Shown piece after piece: positions 49,575-58,760 of a stretch of DNA of 64,000 bases (the first letter of the stretch is position 1; every line of letters starts with the position of its first letter). The stretch is from JBNAGF01 sp049801055 (lineage in GTDB: Bacteria; Pseudomonadota; Alphaproteobacteria; Rhodobacterales; Rhodobacteraceae), in NCBI RefSeq assembly GCF_049801055.1, contig NZ_JBNAGF010000001.1, positions 124,001 to 188,000 on the forward strand. Reading direction: 5' to 3'. The notes under the pieces are model-generated. The model searched no databases. It was not told where the DNA came from and saw only the letters and a list, made by a program, of their open reading frames with translations. Both the position numbers and the translations under genes were made by a program.

Positions 49575-49606
49575 ACCACTGTTTTGCAGCGTCACAAAAT
49601 AGTGGT
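49575..49606 (-). terminator. Long inverted repeat after tlpA
   Basis: ACCACT-G-TTTTG (49575-49586) pairs with CAAAA-T-AGTGGT (49595-49606), a 12-base stem with one G-T pair and an 8-base loop. It begins 7 bases past the tlpA stop on the minus strand, so it probably helps end the tlpA transcript. There is no T run after the stem. Confidence 0.45.
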
Positions 49607-49612
49607 GCAGAT

Positions 49613-50170
49613 CTAGTCTCGCAAGAGTTCCGAAATTATGGCCTTGGCGCTGTCCGAATTCCATTCGGCATCGCCCAGCATTCGGGCGATCTCTTTGCCT
49701 TCGGGGTTCAGCAATACTGTGACCGGAAGCCCAAGAACCGCCATGTCCCGTGACAGCGCCATGCTTTGGTCCTGATGACGTGGCAGGTTCGATACGCCGA
49801 TTTCGTCAAAGAATTTTTTGATCCCCTTGGGATTGTTGCGCCCGGTCGCGAGGGTCAGAACCTCAAACCGGTCGCCGCCGAACATGTCCTGCAATTCGGA
49901 CAGCTGCGGCATTTCTTTGCGACAGGGCGCACACCATGTCGCCCAGAAATTCAACAACACGTATTTGCCTTGGTAGTCTGCCAAAGTCGCCTCGCCGCCC
50001 CCGTCCTCTATCTGGAAGGCGTTCGGGGATGTCTCTTTGGGATCAGGGAAAAAGACCAGCTTTTTCATAGATCCTTCGCGCAGCGCTTCGAGTGCCGGAA
50101 TGTCCGGTTCTGCCGCATTTGCACCTGCTGCGAGGGCGGTATAGACGAGGGCAAGCAAAAGTTTCTTCAT
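49613..50170 (-). CDS. tlpA: TlpA-family thiol-disulfide reductase
   Basis: The 185-residue protein has a signal peptide or anchor (residues 1-20) and a thioredoxin-fold domain with the active site NFWATWCAPCRKEMP near residue 75 and the cis-proline loop VLGLPVTVLLNPEG near 146. TlpA-like proteins reduce disulfides in the periplasm, for example in cytochrome oxidase assembly. It diverges from argH with only 23 bases between start codons. The frame opens at 50254 inside the argH region. Confidence 0.88.
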   Translation of the reverse strand: MKKLLLALVYTALAAGANAAEPDIPALEALREGSMKKLVFFPDPKETSPNAFQIEDGGGEATLADYQGKYVLLNFWATWCAPCRKEMPQLSELQDMFGGDRFEVLTLATGRNNPKGIKKFFDEIGVSNLPRHQDQSMALSRDMAVLGLPVTVLLNPEGKEIARMLGDAEWNSDSAKAIISELLRD

Positions 50171-50193
50171 TTCCCCCTCCGAAGGGTTCCCAA

Positions 50194-51585
50194 ATGACCG
50201 ACAAAACCTCGAACCAGATGTGGGGCGGCCGCTTTGCCGCCGGACCGGACGCAATCATGGAGGCGATCAACGCCTCGATCGGGTACGATCAGCGGATGGC
50301 CGCACAGGACATTTCCGGTTCGCGGGCCCACGCGGCAATGCTTGCTGCCACGGGCGTGATCAGCGATAGCGATGCCGAAGCCATTCGGGAAGGGCTTCTC
50401 ACTGTTTTGTCAGAGATTGAGGGCGGAAAGTTTTCGTTTTCGACCGCGCTCGAGGACATTCACATGAATGTTGAGGCTCGCCTCAAGGAGATCATTGGCG
50501 AACCTGCCGGACGCCTGCATACAGGGCGGTCCCGAAATGATCAGGTCGCAACCGACTTCAAGCTGTGGGTGCGGGATCAACTGGACGCTGCAGATGCCGG
50601 GTTGATTGCCCTGATCCGGGCGTTGCTTGCGCAGGCCGAAGCCGGGGCGGACTGGGTGATGCCCGGGTTCACGCATCTGCAAACAGCGCAGCCGGTGACT
50701 TGGGGGCATCACATGATGGCCTATGTCGAGATGTTCGGCCGCGATCTGTCGCGCGTGCGCGATGCGCGGGCAAGGATGAACGAATCTCCTTTGGGCGCAG
50801 CTGCGCTCGCAGGTACGTCGTTCCCGATCGATCGGGAGATGACGGCTTCGGCACTGGGGTTTGATCGCCCTGCCGCCAACTCTCTGGATGCCGTGTCCGA
50901 CCGTGATTTCGCGCTGGAGTTTCTGTCCACGGCTTCTATCTGCGCCGTTCATCTCAGCCGCTTTGCCGAAGAGCTGGTCATCTGGTCCTCGGCACAGTTC
51001 CGCTTCGTGACGCTCAGTGATCGGTTTTCTACCGGATCCTCGATCATGCCGCAGAAGAAGAACCCTGATGCGGCCGAGCTGATCCGGGCCAAGGTCGGGC
51101 GGATCTTTGGTGCCAACACCGCGTTGATGATGGTGATGAAGGGCCTGCCTCTGGCCTATTCCAAGGACATGCAGGAGGACAAGGAGCAGGTGTTCGACGC
51201 CGCCGACAACCTCATGCTGGCACTGGCGGCGATGGAGGGCATGGTGCGCGACATGAGCGCCAATCGCGAGTCGCTGGCCGCTGCTGCCGGGTCGGGGTTC
51301 TCGACGGCCACCGATCTTGCCGACTGGCTGGTTCGGGTGCTGGGCTTGCCTTTCCGCGATGCACATCACGTCACCGGAGCCTTGGTCGCACGCGCTGAAA
51401 ACAAAGGATGCGATCTGCCGGATCTGTCCTTGGCAGATATGCAGTCGGCCCATTCGGCGATTACCGAAGACGTCTATTCTGTTCTTGGCGTGGAAAACTC
51501 GGTAAACTCGCGTCAGTCTTACGGGGGGACCGCGCCGACTCAGGTGCGCGCCCAGATTGAACGTTGGAAAGCGAGCCTGCCATGA
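50194..51585 (+). CDS. argH: Argininosuccinate lyase
   Basis: ArgH splits argininosuccinate into arginine and fumarate, the last step of arginine synthesis. The 463-residue protein has MWGGRFAAGPDAIMEA near residue 9, HTGRSRNDQVATDFKLWVRD near 109, and the superfamily signature GSSIMPQKKNPDAAELIR near 282. ATG 50194 begins MTDKTSNQMW; a longer frame to 50092 lies in the divergent tlpA. The stop overlaps the small lipoprotein start (ATGA). Confidence 0.96.
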   Translation: MTDKTSNQMWGGRFAAGPDAIMEAINASIGYDQRMAAQDISGSRAHAAMLAATGVISDSDAEAIREGLLTVLSEIEGGKFSFSTALEDIHMNVEARLKEIIGEPAGRLHTGRSRNDQVATDFKLWVRDQLDAADAGLIALIRALLAQAEAGADWVMPGFTHLQTAQPVTWGHHMMAYVEMFGRDLSRVRDARARMNESPLGAAALAGTSFPIDREMTASALGFDRPAANSLDAVSDRDFALEFLSTASICAVHLSRFAEELVIWSSAQFRFVTLSDRFSTGSSIMPQKKNPDAAELIRAKVGRIFGANTALMMVMKGLPLAYSKDMQEDKEQVFDAADNLMLALAAMEGMVRDMSANRESLAAAAGSGFSTATDLADWLVRVLGLPFRDAHHVTGALVARAENKGCDLPDLSLADMQSAHSAITEDVYSVLGVENSVNSRQSYGGTAPTQVRAQIERWKASLP

Positions 51586-51764
51586 CCCTGATCCGCGCTG
51601 CCCTGATTTTGGCTTTTTCAGCCGTTTTGTCGGGCTGCGGGGCGGATGGAGAACCAGTGCAGCCCTCTCTGAACGCGCATGTCGGCCTTTCCTCTGGTGG
51701 GGCCTATGTGAGCGGCGGGATCGGGCTGCATCAGGGGCCGGTGAGCCTCTACATGGGGTTCTGA
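51582..51764 (+). CDS. Small lipoprotein between argH and lysA
   Basis: The 60-residue product has a lipoprotein signal with the lipobox LSGC (acylation at Cys19) and a short mature part (GADGEPVQPSLNAHVGLSSG) ending in a glycine-rich stretch. It starts inside the argH stop (ATGA). A small lipoprotein between argH and lysA is a recurrent arrangement in proteobacteria; it may be an outer-membrane or inner-membrane lipoprotein of unknown role. Confidence 0.8.
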   Translation: MTLIRAALILAFSAVLSGCGADGEPVQPSLNAHVGLSSGGAYVSGGIGLHQGPVSLYMGF

Positions 51765-51774
51765 GACACGCGGC

Positions 51775-51807
51775 TGTGCTGCCCGAACCGGATCAAGAGG
51801 CAGCACA
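51775..51807. other. Hairpin downstream of the argH-lipoprotein unit
   Basis: TGTGCTGCC (51775-51783) pairs with GGCAGCACA (51799-51807), a 9-base perfect stem with a 15-base loop, 11 bases past the lipoprotein stop. No T run follows. It may attenuate or end the argH transcript. Confidence 0.45.
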
Positions 51808-51876
51808 CGCTGAATCACTGGCCAAACAACGCAGCGCCCTTATCATCCCGGGAAACAGGTGCGGAGTGAGAGCAGC

Positions 51877-52194
51877 ATGTCTCCTTTGAGAATGGTTTAC
51901 CTCGGGCTGGCGATATGGGGTGCCGTGCACCCCATGACTTACTTCGCAACATGGATTGCGGAACACGGACCGGATCTGCCTACAATGGTGGCTGCCTGGA
52001 AGATCAACGCAGCCACAACAGGGCTTTATTGGGATCTGGTGATTTCAGCCGTGGCCCTCACGATTTGGATCGTTGCAGAGGTTGCCGTTCGGCGGAACTG
52101 GTTGTCGCTAGTCGCAATCCCGGCCACCTTCCTGATCGGGGTCAGCTGCGGGTTGCCGTTATACCTGTTCCTGCGGACGCGCCCGGTTCGATAA
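51877..52194 (+). CDS. DUF2834 membrane protein
   Basis: The 105-residue protein has three hydrophobic helices (about residues 6-24, 48-68, 76-98). The start PLRMVYLGLAIWGAVHPMTYFATWI and the WDLVISAVALTIWIVAEVAVRR segment match the DUF2834 family. The function is unknown. It lies between argH-lipoprotein and lysA. Confidence 0.78.
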   Translation: MSPLRMVYLGLAIWGAVHPMTYFATWIAEHGPDLPTMVAAWKINAATTGLYWDLVISAVALTIWIVAEVAVRRNWLSLVAIPATFLIGVSCGLPLYLFLRTRPVR

Positions 52195-52240
52195 GCAAAA
52201 CGCATTGATCCTGACGGGGTTTTCTGGCTAATCCCCGCTC

Positions 52241-53506
52241 ATGGACCATTTTCTCTACCGTGACGGCCACCTGCATGCCGAAAACGTCCCTGTTGCCGAG
52301 ATCGCTGCGGCCGTAGGCACTCCGTTCTATGTCTATTCAACCGCAACCCTATTGCGCCATTTCACCCTGTTTGACGAGGCGCTGACCGATGTTGACCATC
52401 TGGTGTGTTACGCGATGAAGGCAGCATCGAACCAGGCGATCCTGCGGACATTGGCGCAGGCCGGTGCCGGAATGGATGTCGTCAGCCAGGGAGAATACCT
52501 GCGCGCCAAGGCAGCGGGTGTTCCGGGAGAGCGGATCGTGTTCTCCGGCGTCGGCAAAACCGAAGAGGAAATACGCACGGCTCTGTCCGGCGGGATCCGC
52601 CAGTTCAACGTGGAATCTGAGCCTGAGATGGAAGTCATCAACCGTGTTGCGCTCGAGCTGGGAAAGGTTGCACCGATTACAGTGCGTGTGAACCCGGACG
52701 TGGATGCCAAGACACATGCCAAGATTGCGACCGGCAAATCCGAAAACAAGTTTGGCATCCCGATTGCACGTGCCAGTGCGGTCTATGCCCACGCAGCCAG
52801 CCTGCCCGGGTTGGACGTGATCGGCATCGACGTCCATATCGGCTCTCAGCTGACAGAACTGGAACCGTTCCGGCTGGCCTATGAAAAGGTCGCAGAGCTG
52901 ACCGAGCAACTGCGCGGCGAAGGCCATGACATCCGCAGGTTGGACCTCGGTGGCGGGTTGGGCATCCCCTATACCCGTTCTAACGAGGCACCTCCTTTGC
53001 CGGTCGAATATGGCCAGTTGATCAAGGACACGCTGGGGCATCTGGGTTGCGAAATCGAAATCGAGCCGGGCCGTCTGATCGCGGGGAATGCCGGGTTGAT
53101 GGTCAGCAAGGTGATATACGTAAAATCCGGAGAGGGGCGTAATTTCCTGATCCTCGATGGTGCGATGAACGATCTGATCCGTCCGGCCATGTACGAGGCG
53201 CATCATGATATTGTGCCCATCGTAGAGCCGGCCCCCGCTCTCGAGGCACGCCCCTATGACATCGTTGGCCCGGTTTGCGAAACCGGTGATACCTTTGCCC
53301 AGCAGCGTGACATGCCGCCGGTCGCGTCAGGCGATCTGATCGCGTTCCGCAGCGCCGGTGCCTATGGCGCGGTGATGGCGAGCGAATACAACACCCGCCC
53401 ACTGATCCCCGAAGTTTTGGTGCATGGGGATCAATTCGCGGTTATTCGCGCACGCCCAAGCTTTGACGAGATCATAAATCGCGATACCATTCCCGAGTGG
53501 CTCTGA
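52241..53506 (+). CDS. lysA: Diaminopimelate decarboxylase
   Basis: LysA decarboxylates meso-diaminopimelate to lysine with pyridoxal phosphate. The 421-residue protein has the PLP lysine in YAMKAASNQAIL near residue 52, VNPDVDAKTHAKIATG near 148, IDVHIGSQLTELEPF near 194, LDLGGGLGIPY near 229, and CETGDTFAQQRDMP near 346. It also has SAGAYGAVMASEYNTRP near 370. It is followed by the TIGR02302 gene, the usual order in Rhodobacterales. Confidence 0.96.
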   Translation: MDHFLYRDGHLHAENVPVAEIAAAVGTPFYVYSTATLLRHFTLFDEALTDVDHLVCYAMKAASNQAILRTLAQAGAGMDVVSQGEYLRAKAAGVPGERIVFSGVGKTEEEIRTALSGGIRQFNVESEPEMEVINRVALELGKVAPITVRVNPDVDAKTHAKIATGKSENKFGIPIARASAVYAHAASLPGLDVIGIDVHIGSQLTELEPFRLAYEKVAELTEQLRGEGHDIRRLDLGGGLGIPYTRSNEAPPLPVEYGQLIKDTLGHLGCEIEIEPGRLIAGNAGLMVSKVIYVKSGEGRNFLILDGAMNDLIRPAMYEAHHDIVPIVEPAPALEARPYDIVGPVCETGDTFAQQRDMPPVASGDLIAFRSAGAYGAVMASEYNTRPLIPEVLVHGDQFAVIRARPSFDEIINRDTIPEWL

Positions 53507-53540
53507 CGCATTCCGCGTCAGCCTCTTGAGGAGATCACGG

Positions 53541-56162
53541 GTGACGTCCCAGCCCCAGCGACCAAAAGTGGTGCCGTTTTTGACCTTGACCCTGACCCGG
53601 GCGGGCCTGCTGGCTGAGCGAACGCTGCGTGCATTCTGGCCGCTCCTGTCGATCCTGATGGCTGTTTTGGCTGCCCTGATGCTGGGGTTGCAGGATCTTG
53701 TCGCAGTCGAAGCAGTTTGGGTTGCCGGCGCCATTGCGACTGCAGTCGCGTTATGGGCGGCGGTTTACGGCATCCGCCGGTTTCGATGGCCCGGTCGCGC
53801 CGAAGCTCTGGACAGGTTGGACGAAACCCTTCCGGGTCGACCAATTCAGGCTGTTCTGGATGCTCAGGTCATCGGCGAGACCGATGCTGCGTCACGCGCC
53901 TTGTGGCGGGCGCATCAGAAGCGGATGGCGGAACGTGCAGCAGATGCCCGTGCTGTTCCTCCAAATCTGCGTCTGGCCCGAAGTGATCCGTTCGGACTGC
54001 GTTACATGGCCACGCTGGCGTTGCTGGTTGCGCTGCTATTCGGATCCGTGTGGCGGGTAAGCTCGGTGGCCGACATGGCTCCAGGGGCAGCTGCTGCCGC
54101 GACAGGCCCATCATGGGAAGGCTGGATCGAGCCGCCCCGTTACACCGGGTTGCCGACACTCTACCTGAACGATCAAAAGGCCAAGTCGCTATCGTTGCCA
54201 CAGGGCAGTCGCCTGACATTGCGGCTGTTTGGCGAGGTTGGGTCGCTCAGCGTGACCGAAACCGTGTCGAACCGGGATACCGGTGATCCTGCCGCGCCTG
54301 AACAGAGTTTCGACATCGCCCGAAGCGGCCAGCTGCGAATCGACGGTTCTGGCGGGCGTGAATGGGTGGTCGAACTGCTTCCGGACAACCCGCCCGGCAT
54401 CAGCGTTGCCGGACCCGCCGAGGCCGAAATCACAGGCCAGATGGCCTTGCCGTTCATCGCCTCGGACGACTATGGCGTTACAGGCGGCAACGCTGTCATC
54501 CGGCTTGATTTGGCCGCATTGAATCGCCGTCACGGCTTGCGAGCGGATCCCGATCCGCGCGATCCGGTCGAGCTCGACCTGCCGCTCCCCATCGCAGGTG
54601 ATAGGCGTGAGTTCGAAGAAAAGCTGATTGAGGATCTTTCGCAGCACCCGTGGGCCCATTTGCCTGTAACCGTCACCCTAACGGCCGAAGACGCAGCCGG
54701 GAATCAGGGTATGACAACGCCTTTCGGGACGCTTCTTCCAGCGCGCAGGTTCTTTGATCCCATGGCTGGTGCGATCGTTGAAATGCGTCGCGATCTGCTC
54801 TGGGCGCGTAGCAATGCGCCACGGGTGGCACAGGTTTTGCGGGCAGTCTCGCATCGGCCCGAGAGCGCGTTCCGTTCGGAAACTGCCTACTTGCGCCTGC
54901 GGGTGATTTTGCGCCGGTTGGAGACATTCACAAGATACGGACTGAAACCCGAGCAGCAGGATGAAATCGCAGAGGCGCTCTGGGATTTGGCCATTCTGCT
55001 GGAAGAAGGCGATATCGGTGATGCGCTGGAGCGAATGCGGCAGGCACAGGAGCGGTTGTCGGAGGCAATGAAAAACGGAGCGTCTGATCAGGAGATCGCC
55101 GAACTGATGCAGGAGCTGCGCGAGGCCACAGAAGATTACCTGCGACAGTTGCAGCGTCAGGCGCAGTCGGATCCGAGCCAACAGGGGCAGAATGGTGAGA
55201 TCCCCGAGAACTCGACGGTTCTGTCGCAGGATGACCTGCAGCAGATGATGGATCGAATTCAGGAACTGATGGAACAAGGTCGCATGGCCGAGGCCGAGCA
55301 GGCGCTTCAGGAATTCCAGCAGATGATGGAAAACATGCGTATGACACAGGCGCAGCGCGGTCAGGGCGGTCAGACCGAAGGCGATCGCGCCATGGAAGGG
55401 CTGGCCGAAACACTGCGTGACCAGCAGGGTTTGAGCGATCAGGCGTTCCGTGATCTGCAGGAACAGTTCAACCCGGGCGCCCAGTCTGGCGAAAGCGAAG
55501 GTAACGAAGGCCGTAGCGGTGGTCTCGGGCGTGGACAAAGCCATGAAGGCGGGCAGGGGAGTGGCCGGTCCCAAGGCGGTGAAGGCGAGCAAGAGGGCGA
55601 ACAAGGTGGTGGGCAAAGCGCCGAAGGTCGCGGTCAGCAACAGGGTCCAGGCGGAGATGAACAAGGGCAGGCCGGATCGCTTGCCGACCGACAACAGGCT
55701 CTGCGAAACGAGCTCCGGCGGCAGCAGGGCAACCTTCCCGGTGCCGGTACCCCGGAGGGCGATGCCGCCCGAGAATCGCTTGGTCGTGCCGGCCGGTCAA
55801 TGGAGCAGGCCGAAGAGGCATTGCGAAACAACGATCTTGCCGAGGCGATCGACAACCAGTCTGATGCCATGGAAGCCTTGCGCGAAGGCATGCGCGAACT
55901 TGGCGAAGCTATGGCACAACAGCAAGGGCAGCAGGACGGTCAGGGCAACATGCAGGGTGCCAATCGGGATCCGCTGGGACGCGAACCGCTGAACGGAGAT
56001 CGCAGCAGCGGCGGTTTTGCCGATCAGGGACGGCTTCCGTCAGATCTGGACGAATATGGCCGGGCATTCGAGTTGCTGGACGAGCTTCGCCGCCGCTCGG
56101 GCGAGACCGGGCGTTCGCTTCTTGAGCTGGATTATCTGAAGCGATTGATGGAGCGCTTCTGA
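53541..56162 (+). CDS. TIGR02302 (DUF4175) family membrane protein with Gln/Gly-rich region
   Basis: The 873-residue protein starts at GTG 53541, 8 bases after GAGGAG. It has hydrophobic helices near residues 25-85 and 155-175, a large domain of unknown function (180-500), and a long helical Gln/Glu/Met-rich segment (about 510-640). A Gly/Gln-rich low-complexity stretch (about 640-715) follows. The C-terminal helices (about 715-873) end with a conserved YGRAFELLDELRRRSGETGR segment. The family is restricted largely to Alphaproteobacteria and its function is unknown. Confidence 0.9.
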   Translation: MTSQPQRPKVVPFLTLTLTRAGLLAERTLRAFWPLLSILMAVLAALMLGLQDLVAVEAVWVAGAIATAVALWAAVYGIRRFRWPGRAEALDRLDETLPGRPIQAVLDAQVIGETDAASRALWRAHQKRMAERAADARAVPPNLRLARSDPFGLRYMATLALLVALLFGSVWRVSSVADMAPGAAAAATGPSWEGWIEPPRYTGLPTLYLNDQKAKSLSLPQGSRLTLRLFGEVGSLSVTETVSNRDTGDPAAPEQSFDIARSGQLRIDGSGGREWVVELLPDNPPGISVAGPAEAEITGQMALPFIASDDYGVTGGNAVIRLDLAALNRRHGLRADPDPRDPVELDLPLPIAGDRREFEEKLIEDLSQHPWAHLPVTVTLTAEDAAGNQGMTTPFGTLLPARRFFDPMAGAIVEMRRDLLWARSNAPRVAQVLRAVSHRPESAFRSETAYLRLRVILRRLETFTRYGLKPEQQDEIAEALWDLAILLEEGDIGDALERMRQAQERLSEAMKNGASDQEIAELMQELREATEDYLRQLQRQAQSDPSQQGQNGEIPENSTVLSQDDLQQMMDRIQELMEQGRMAEAEQALQEFQQMMENMRMTQAQRGQGGQTEGDRAMEGLAETLRDQQGLSDQAFRDLQEQFNPGAQSGESEGNEGRSGGLGRGQSHEGGQGSGRSQGGEGEQEGEQGGGQSAEGRGQQQGPGGDEQGQAGSLADRQQALRNELRRQQGNLPGAGTPEGDAARESLGRAGRSMEQAEEALRNNDLAEAIDNQSDAMEALREGMRELGEAMAQQQGQQDGQGNMQGANRDPLGREPLNGDRSSGGFADQGRLPSDLDEYGRAFELLDELRRRSGETGRSLLELDYLKRLMERF

Positions 56163-56180
56163 ACCGCAGTCAGTGCTGAC

Positions 56181-57002
56181 CTATTGTTGCAGGCTTTCGA
56201 ACTGGACGGCCAGCCAGACCCGCCCCTGATCGACAAGGGCGACATAGGCCGACAACATCGGATCCGCCTGCGGCACGCTTTCGGCAATCCTTGGCGCGTT
56301 GCTGTAAATCAGGAACAATATGGCCCCGAGGATCAGCATGATTGCGATCCCGCGACTGAAACCGCTGCGTTTGCGTTTGGGTGCGGCCTCGGCCGTGACT
56401 TGTGCGGCAGGTGTGACTGTCGCCACGGATCCTGTCCGCTCTCCACCCGATCTCAGGGTCGAATTGATCTCTTCGATATCCGGGAGCAAATCACGCCGCC
56501 CGCCGGTTTCGCCCATCGGATCAGGCCGTTGCGGGTTCTCACCACGGATACGCGCCATCCGGTCCTGTGCTTCGCGCGCGCGTCGCTCACCTTCTTCCGA
56601 ACGGCTTTCCTCCAGTCCGAGGTCCGGCTGACTTTCCAGCGAACTGCCCTCTTCCGCACGCAGTCGGGATTCGCGTTCCGCTTCTTCGCGCAGTATGTCC
56701 GACACCGAACTGTCGAGATCGCGCTGGGGCGGAGCCGCTGGAGGCTCGTCCTGCTCTTCGTCAAAGTCCGCAGCCAGCTCTGCATCAAGCTGATCCTCGA
56801 AGTCGGAATCGTATTCCTCTTCGAACTCGGTCGGTTCTGCGTCAGCCGGTTCGGCCTGATTGAGAGCCAGTTCGGGGTGGTCAGGATGAGCGTGGTACCA
56901 GGTGTCGCCGCAATTTGAGCACTGGACATCCCGTCCTTCCGGCGGGATCACCTCGTCGGGAACCTCGTATTGGGCACCGCAATTTGGGCATGTCAGTCTC
57001 AT
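56181..57002 (-). CDS. MJ0042-type zinc-ribbon protein with one transmembrane helix
   Basis: The 273-residue protein opens with a zinc ribbon: CPNCGAQYEVPDEVIPPEGR (residues 5-24), then CSNCGDTWYH near 28, giving four cysteines for Zn. An acidic, probably disordered middle (about 45-200) follows, then a hydrophobic helix near 222-240 and a short C-terminal segment. AGGAGAGG precedes ATG 57002. The family has no known function; its divergent position next to ftsE recurs in alphaproteobacteria. It may sense or bind a partner at the membrane. Confidence 0.82.
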   Translation of the reverse strand: MRLTCPNCGAQYEVPDEVIPPEGRDVQCSNCGDTWYHAHPDHPELALNQAEPADAEPTEFEEEYDSDFEDQLDAELAADFDEEQDEPPAAPPQRDLDSSVSDILREEAERESRLRAEEGSSLESQPDLGLEESRSEEGERRAREAQDRMARIRGENPQRPDPMGETGGRRDLLPDIEEINSTLRSGGERTGSVATVTPAAQVTAEAAPKRKRSGFSRGIAIMLILGAILFLIYSNAPRIAESVPQADPMLSAYVALVDQGRVWLAVQFESLQQ

Positions 57003-57186
57003 ACTGCCTCTCCTGGTTTTACCATCTGCAAGACGGTTTTTCGGTGCAGGATAGGACGTTAACCAGCTTCGGAAAAGAGAGATTTCCAATTCTGCATGTA
57101 AGGTGTCACCATTCAGACTCGGTTCGTGGCATTGAAACCTCCGTGCGGCTGAGGCACAAGGCGTCAACAACCGTCAGGGGGCAGAC

Positions 57187-57864
57187 GTGATCGAGCTGGA
57201 AAATGTGGGCTACAGCTATGGCGGCGGAGAGCTGTTGAGCGATGTCAGTATCACCTTGTCACCGGGATCCTTTCATTTTCTGACCGGGCCATCGGGGTCT
57301 GGCAAGACGACGCTGCTCAAGCTCTGCTATGGTGCCTTGCTGGCCACGCATGGTCAGGTCCGTGCGTTCGATTCTGACATGCGCAAGCTCGACCGGGACC
57401 AGATGGCACTGCTGCGTCGCCGGATCGGTGTGGTGCATCAGGATTGCCGGTTTCTCGATCATTTGCCGGTGGCCGACAATATTGCGCTGCCTTTGCTGGT
57501 TTCTGGCAGAGATATGGCAGACGAAACCGAAAACCTGACCGAGTTGATGAAATGGGTCGGATTGTCGAACCGCGCTGATGCAACACCGCCCGAGCTGTCG
57601 GGCGGCGAGCGTCAGCGCGCGGCACTGGCCCGAGCCGTGATCATGTCGCCGGATGTCGTTCTGGCCGATGAACCCACCGGCAATGTGGACTGGGAAATGT
57701 CACAACGGCTGATGGCCTTGCTGGTTGAACTGAACCGCATGGGCAAGACGGTTTTGATCGCGACCCATGACATGGGCCTGATCCGCACAACCAAGAGCCA
57801 GATTCAGGCCCGTGTCCTGCGAATCTCGAACCGGCAACTGCAACTCGCGGGGGCGGACCTATGA
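57187..57864 (+). CDS. ftsE: Cell division ATP-binding protein FtsE
   Basis: FtsE is the ATPase of the FtsEX complex, which controls peptidoglycan hydrolases at the division site. The 225-residue ABC protein starts at GTG 57187 and has Walker A GPSGSGKTTLLK near residue 36, the Q-loop in VVHQDCRFLDH near 84, the signature ELSGGERQRAALARA near 137, and Walker B VVLADEPTGNVDWE near 157. Its stop overlaps ftsX (ATGA). The 184-base gap upstream, shared with the divergent zinc-ribbon gene, holds no promoter I can mark with confidence. Confidence 0.94.
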   Translation: MIELENVGYSYGGGELLSDVSITLSPGSFHFLTGPSGSGKTTLLKLCYGALLATHGQVRAFDSDMRKLDRDQMALLRRRIGVVHQDCRFLDHLPVADNIALPLLVSGRDMADETENLTELMKWVGLSNRADATPPELSGGERQRAALARAVIMSPDVVLADEPTGNVDWEMSQRLMALLVELNRMGKTVLIATHDMGLIRTTKSQIQARVLRISNRQLQLAGADL

Positions 57865-58760
57865 GCAAGGGAACGATCCGAAGCTATCTGTTGGGTGACG
57901 CGCAGGCTGGGCGGGTTGTCCCCCCCAGCGGTTTCACAGCGCATCTTACGCTGTTTGTTTCGGGCGCGATGGCGTTTCTGGTGGTGTTTGCCATGGCACT
58001 GTCGCTGGCTTCCGGTCGCCTAGCCGACCGCTGGTCCGAGGAACTGGCCCGAAGCGCAACCTTGCGGATCAACGCCCCTGCCGACCAGCGGGCGGCGCAA
58101 ACCGAGGCAGCGCTGCGCATCTTGCGCCAGACGCCGGGCGTGGCCAGTGCCCGCGCACTTTCTGCCGAAGAGCAGGCGGCATTGCTCACCCCGTGGTTCG
58201 GCGCGGGACTGCCGCTGGATACTCTTCCCATGCCGCAGCTGATCGAAGTAACCGAAGGAACACCGGGTTACGACCAAACAGGTCTGCGTCTGCGGCTTGG
58301 GGCCGAAGTGCCCGGTGCCGTTCTGGACGACCATACACGTTGGCGCAAGCCGCTGGTGCAGGCTGCCAACAGCCTTCGCAGGCTTGGCTGGGTTTCAATC
58401 CTGCTGATCGGAGGCGCCACGGCTGCGATGATTACACTGGCTGCGAATGCTGCGCTTGCCGCGAACTCACAGGTTATCGAGGTGTTGCGGCTTGTCGGTG
58501 CCCGTGACCGTTACATTGCCAGTGCCTTTGTGCGCCGATTTACCTTGCGGGCGCTGATCGGAACCTCTGTTGGGGTTCTGCTTGGACTGGTCGGCGTGCT
58601 GTTGCTGCCCGAGGCTTCGGACGAGGGCGGTTTCCTGACCGGCCTCGGGTTTCAAGGTTTGGGCTGGCTGTTGCCATTGGTGGTGCCCCCATTGGGAGCT
58701 ATGGTGGCCTTTGCGGCAACTCTCGCAGCCGCGCGCCGCAGACTGAAGGAACTTCGCTGA
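57861..58760 (+). CDS. ftsX: Cell division protein FtsX
   Basis: FtsX is the transmembrane partner of FtsE; its periplasmic loop recruits cell-wall hydrolase regulators. The 299-residue protein has one N-terminal helix (about 30-50), a periplasmic domain (about 55-165) and three C-terminal helices with the conserved QVIEVLRLVGARDRYIASAFVRRF segment near 205. The order ftsE-ftsX-plsC with overlapping codons (TGATG to plsC) is a conserved alphaproteobacterial operon. Confidence 0.93.
   Translation: MSKGTIRSYLLGDAQAGRVVPPSGFTAHLTLFVSGAMAFLVVFAMALSLASGRLADRWSEELARSATLRINAPADQRAAQTEAALRILRQTPGVASARALSAEEQAALLTPWFGAGLPLDTLPMPQLIEVTEGTPGYDQTGLRLRLGAEVPGAVLDDHTRWRKPLVQAANSLRRLGWVSILLIGGATAAMITLAANAALAANSQVIEVLRLVGARDRYIASAFVRRFTLRALIGTSVGVLLGLVGVLLLPEASDEGGFLTGLGFQGLGWLLPLVVPPLGAMVAFAATLAAARRRLKELR

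Noticed and set aside
50410..51453. Minus-strand open frame of 347 codons opposite argH
   Set aside because: Antisense to intact argininosuccinate lyase; composition typical of a GC-rich shadow frame.
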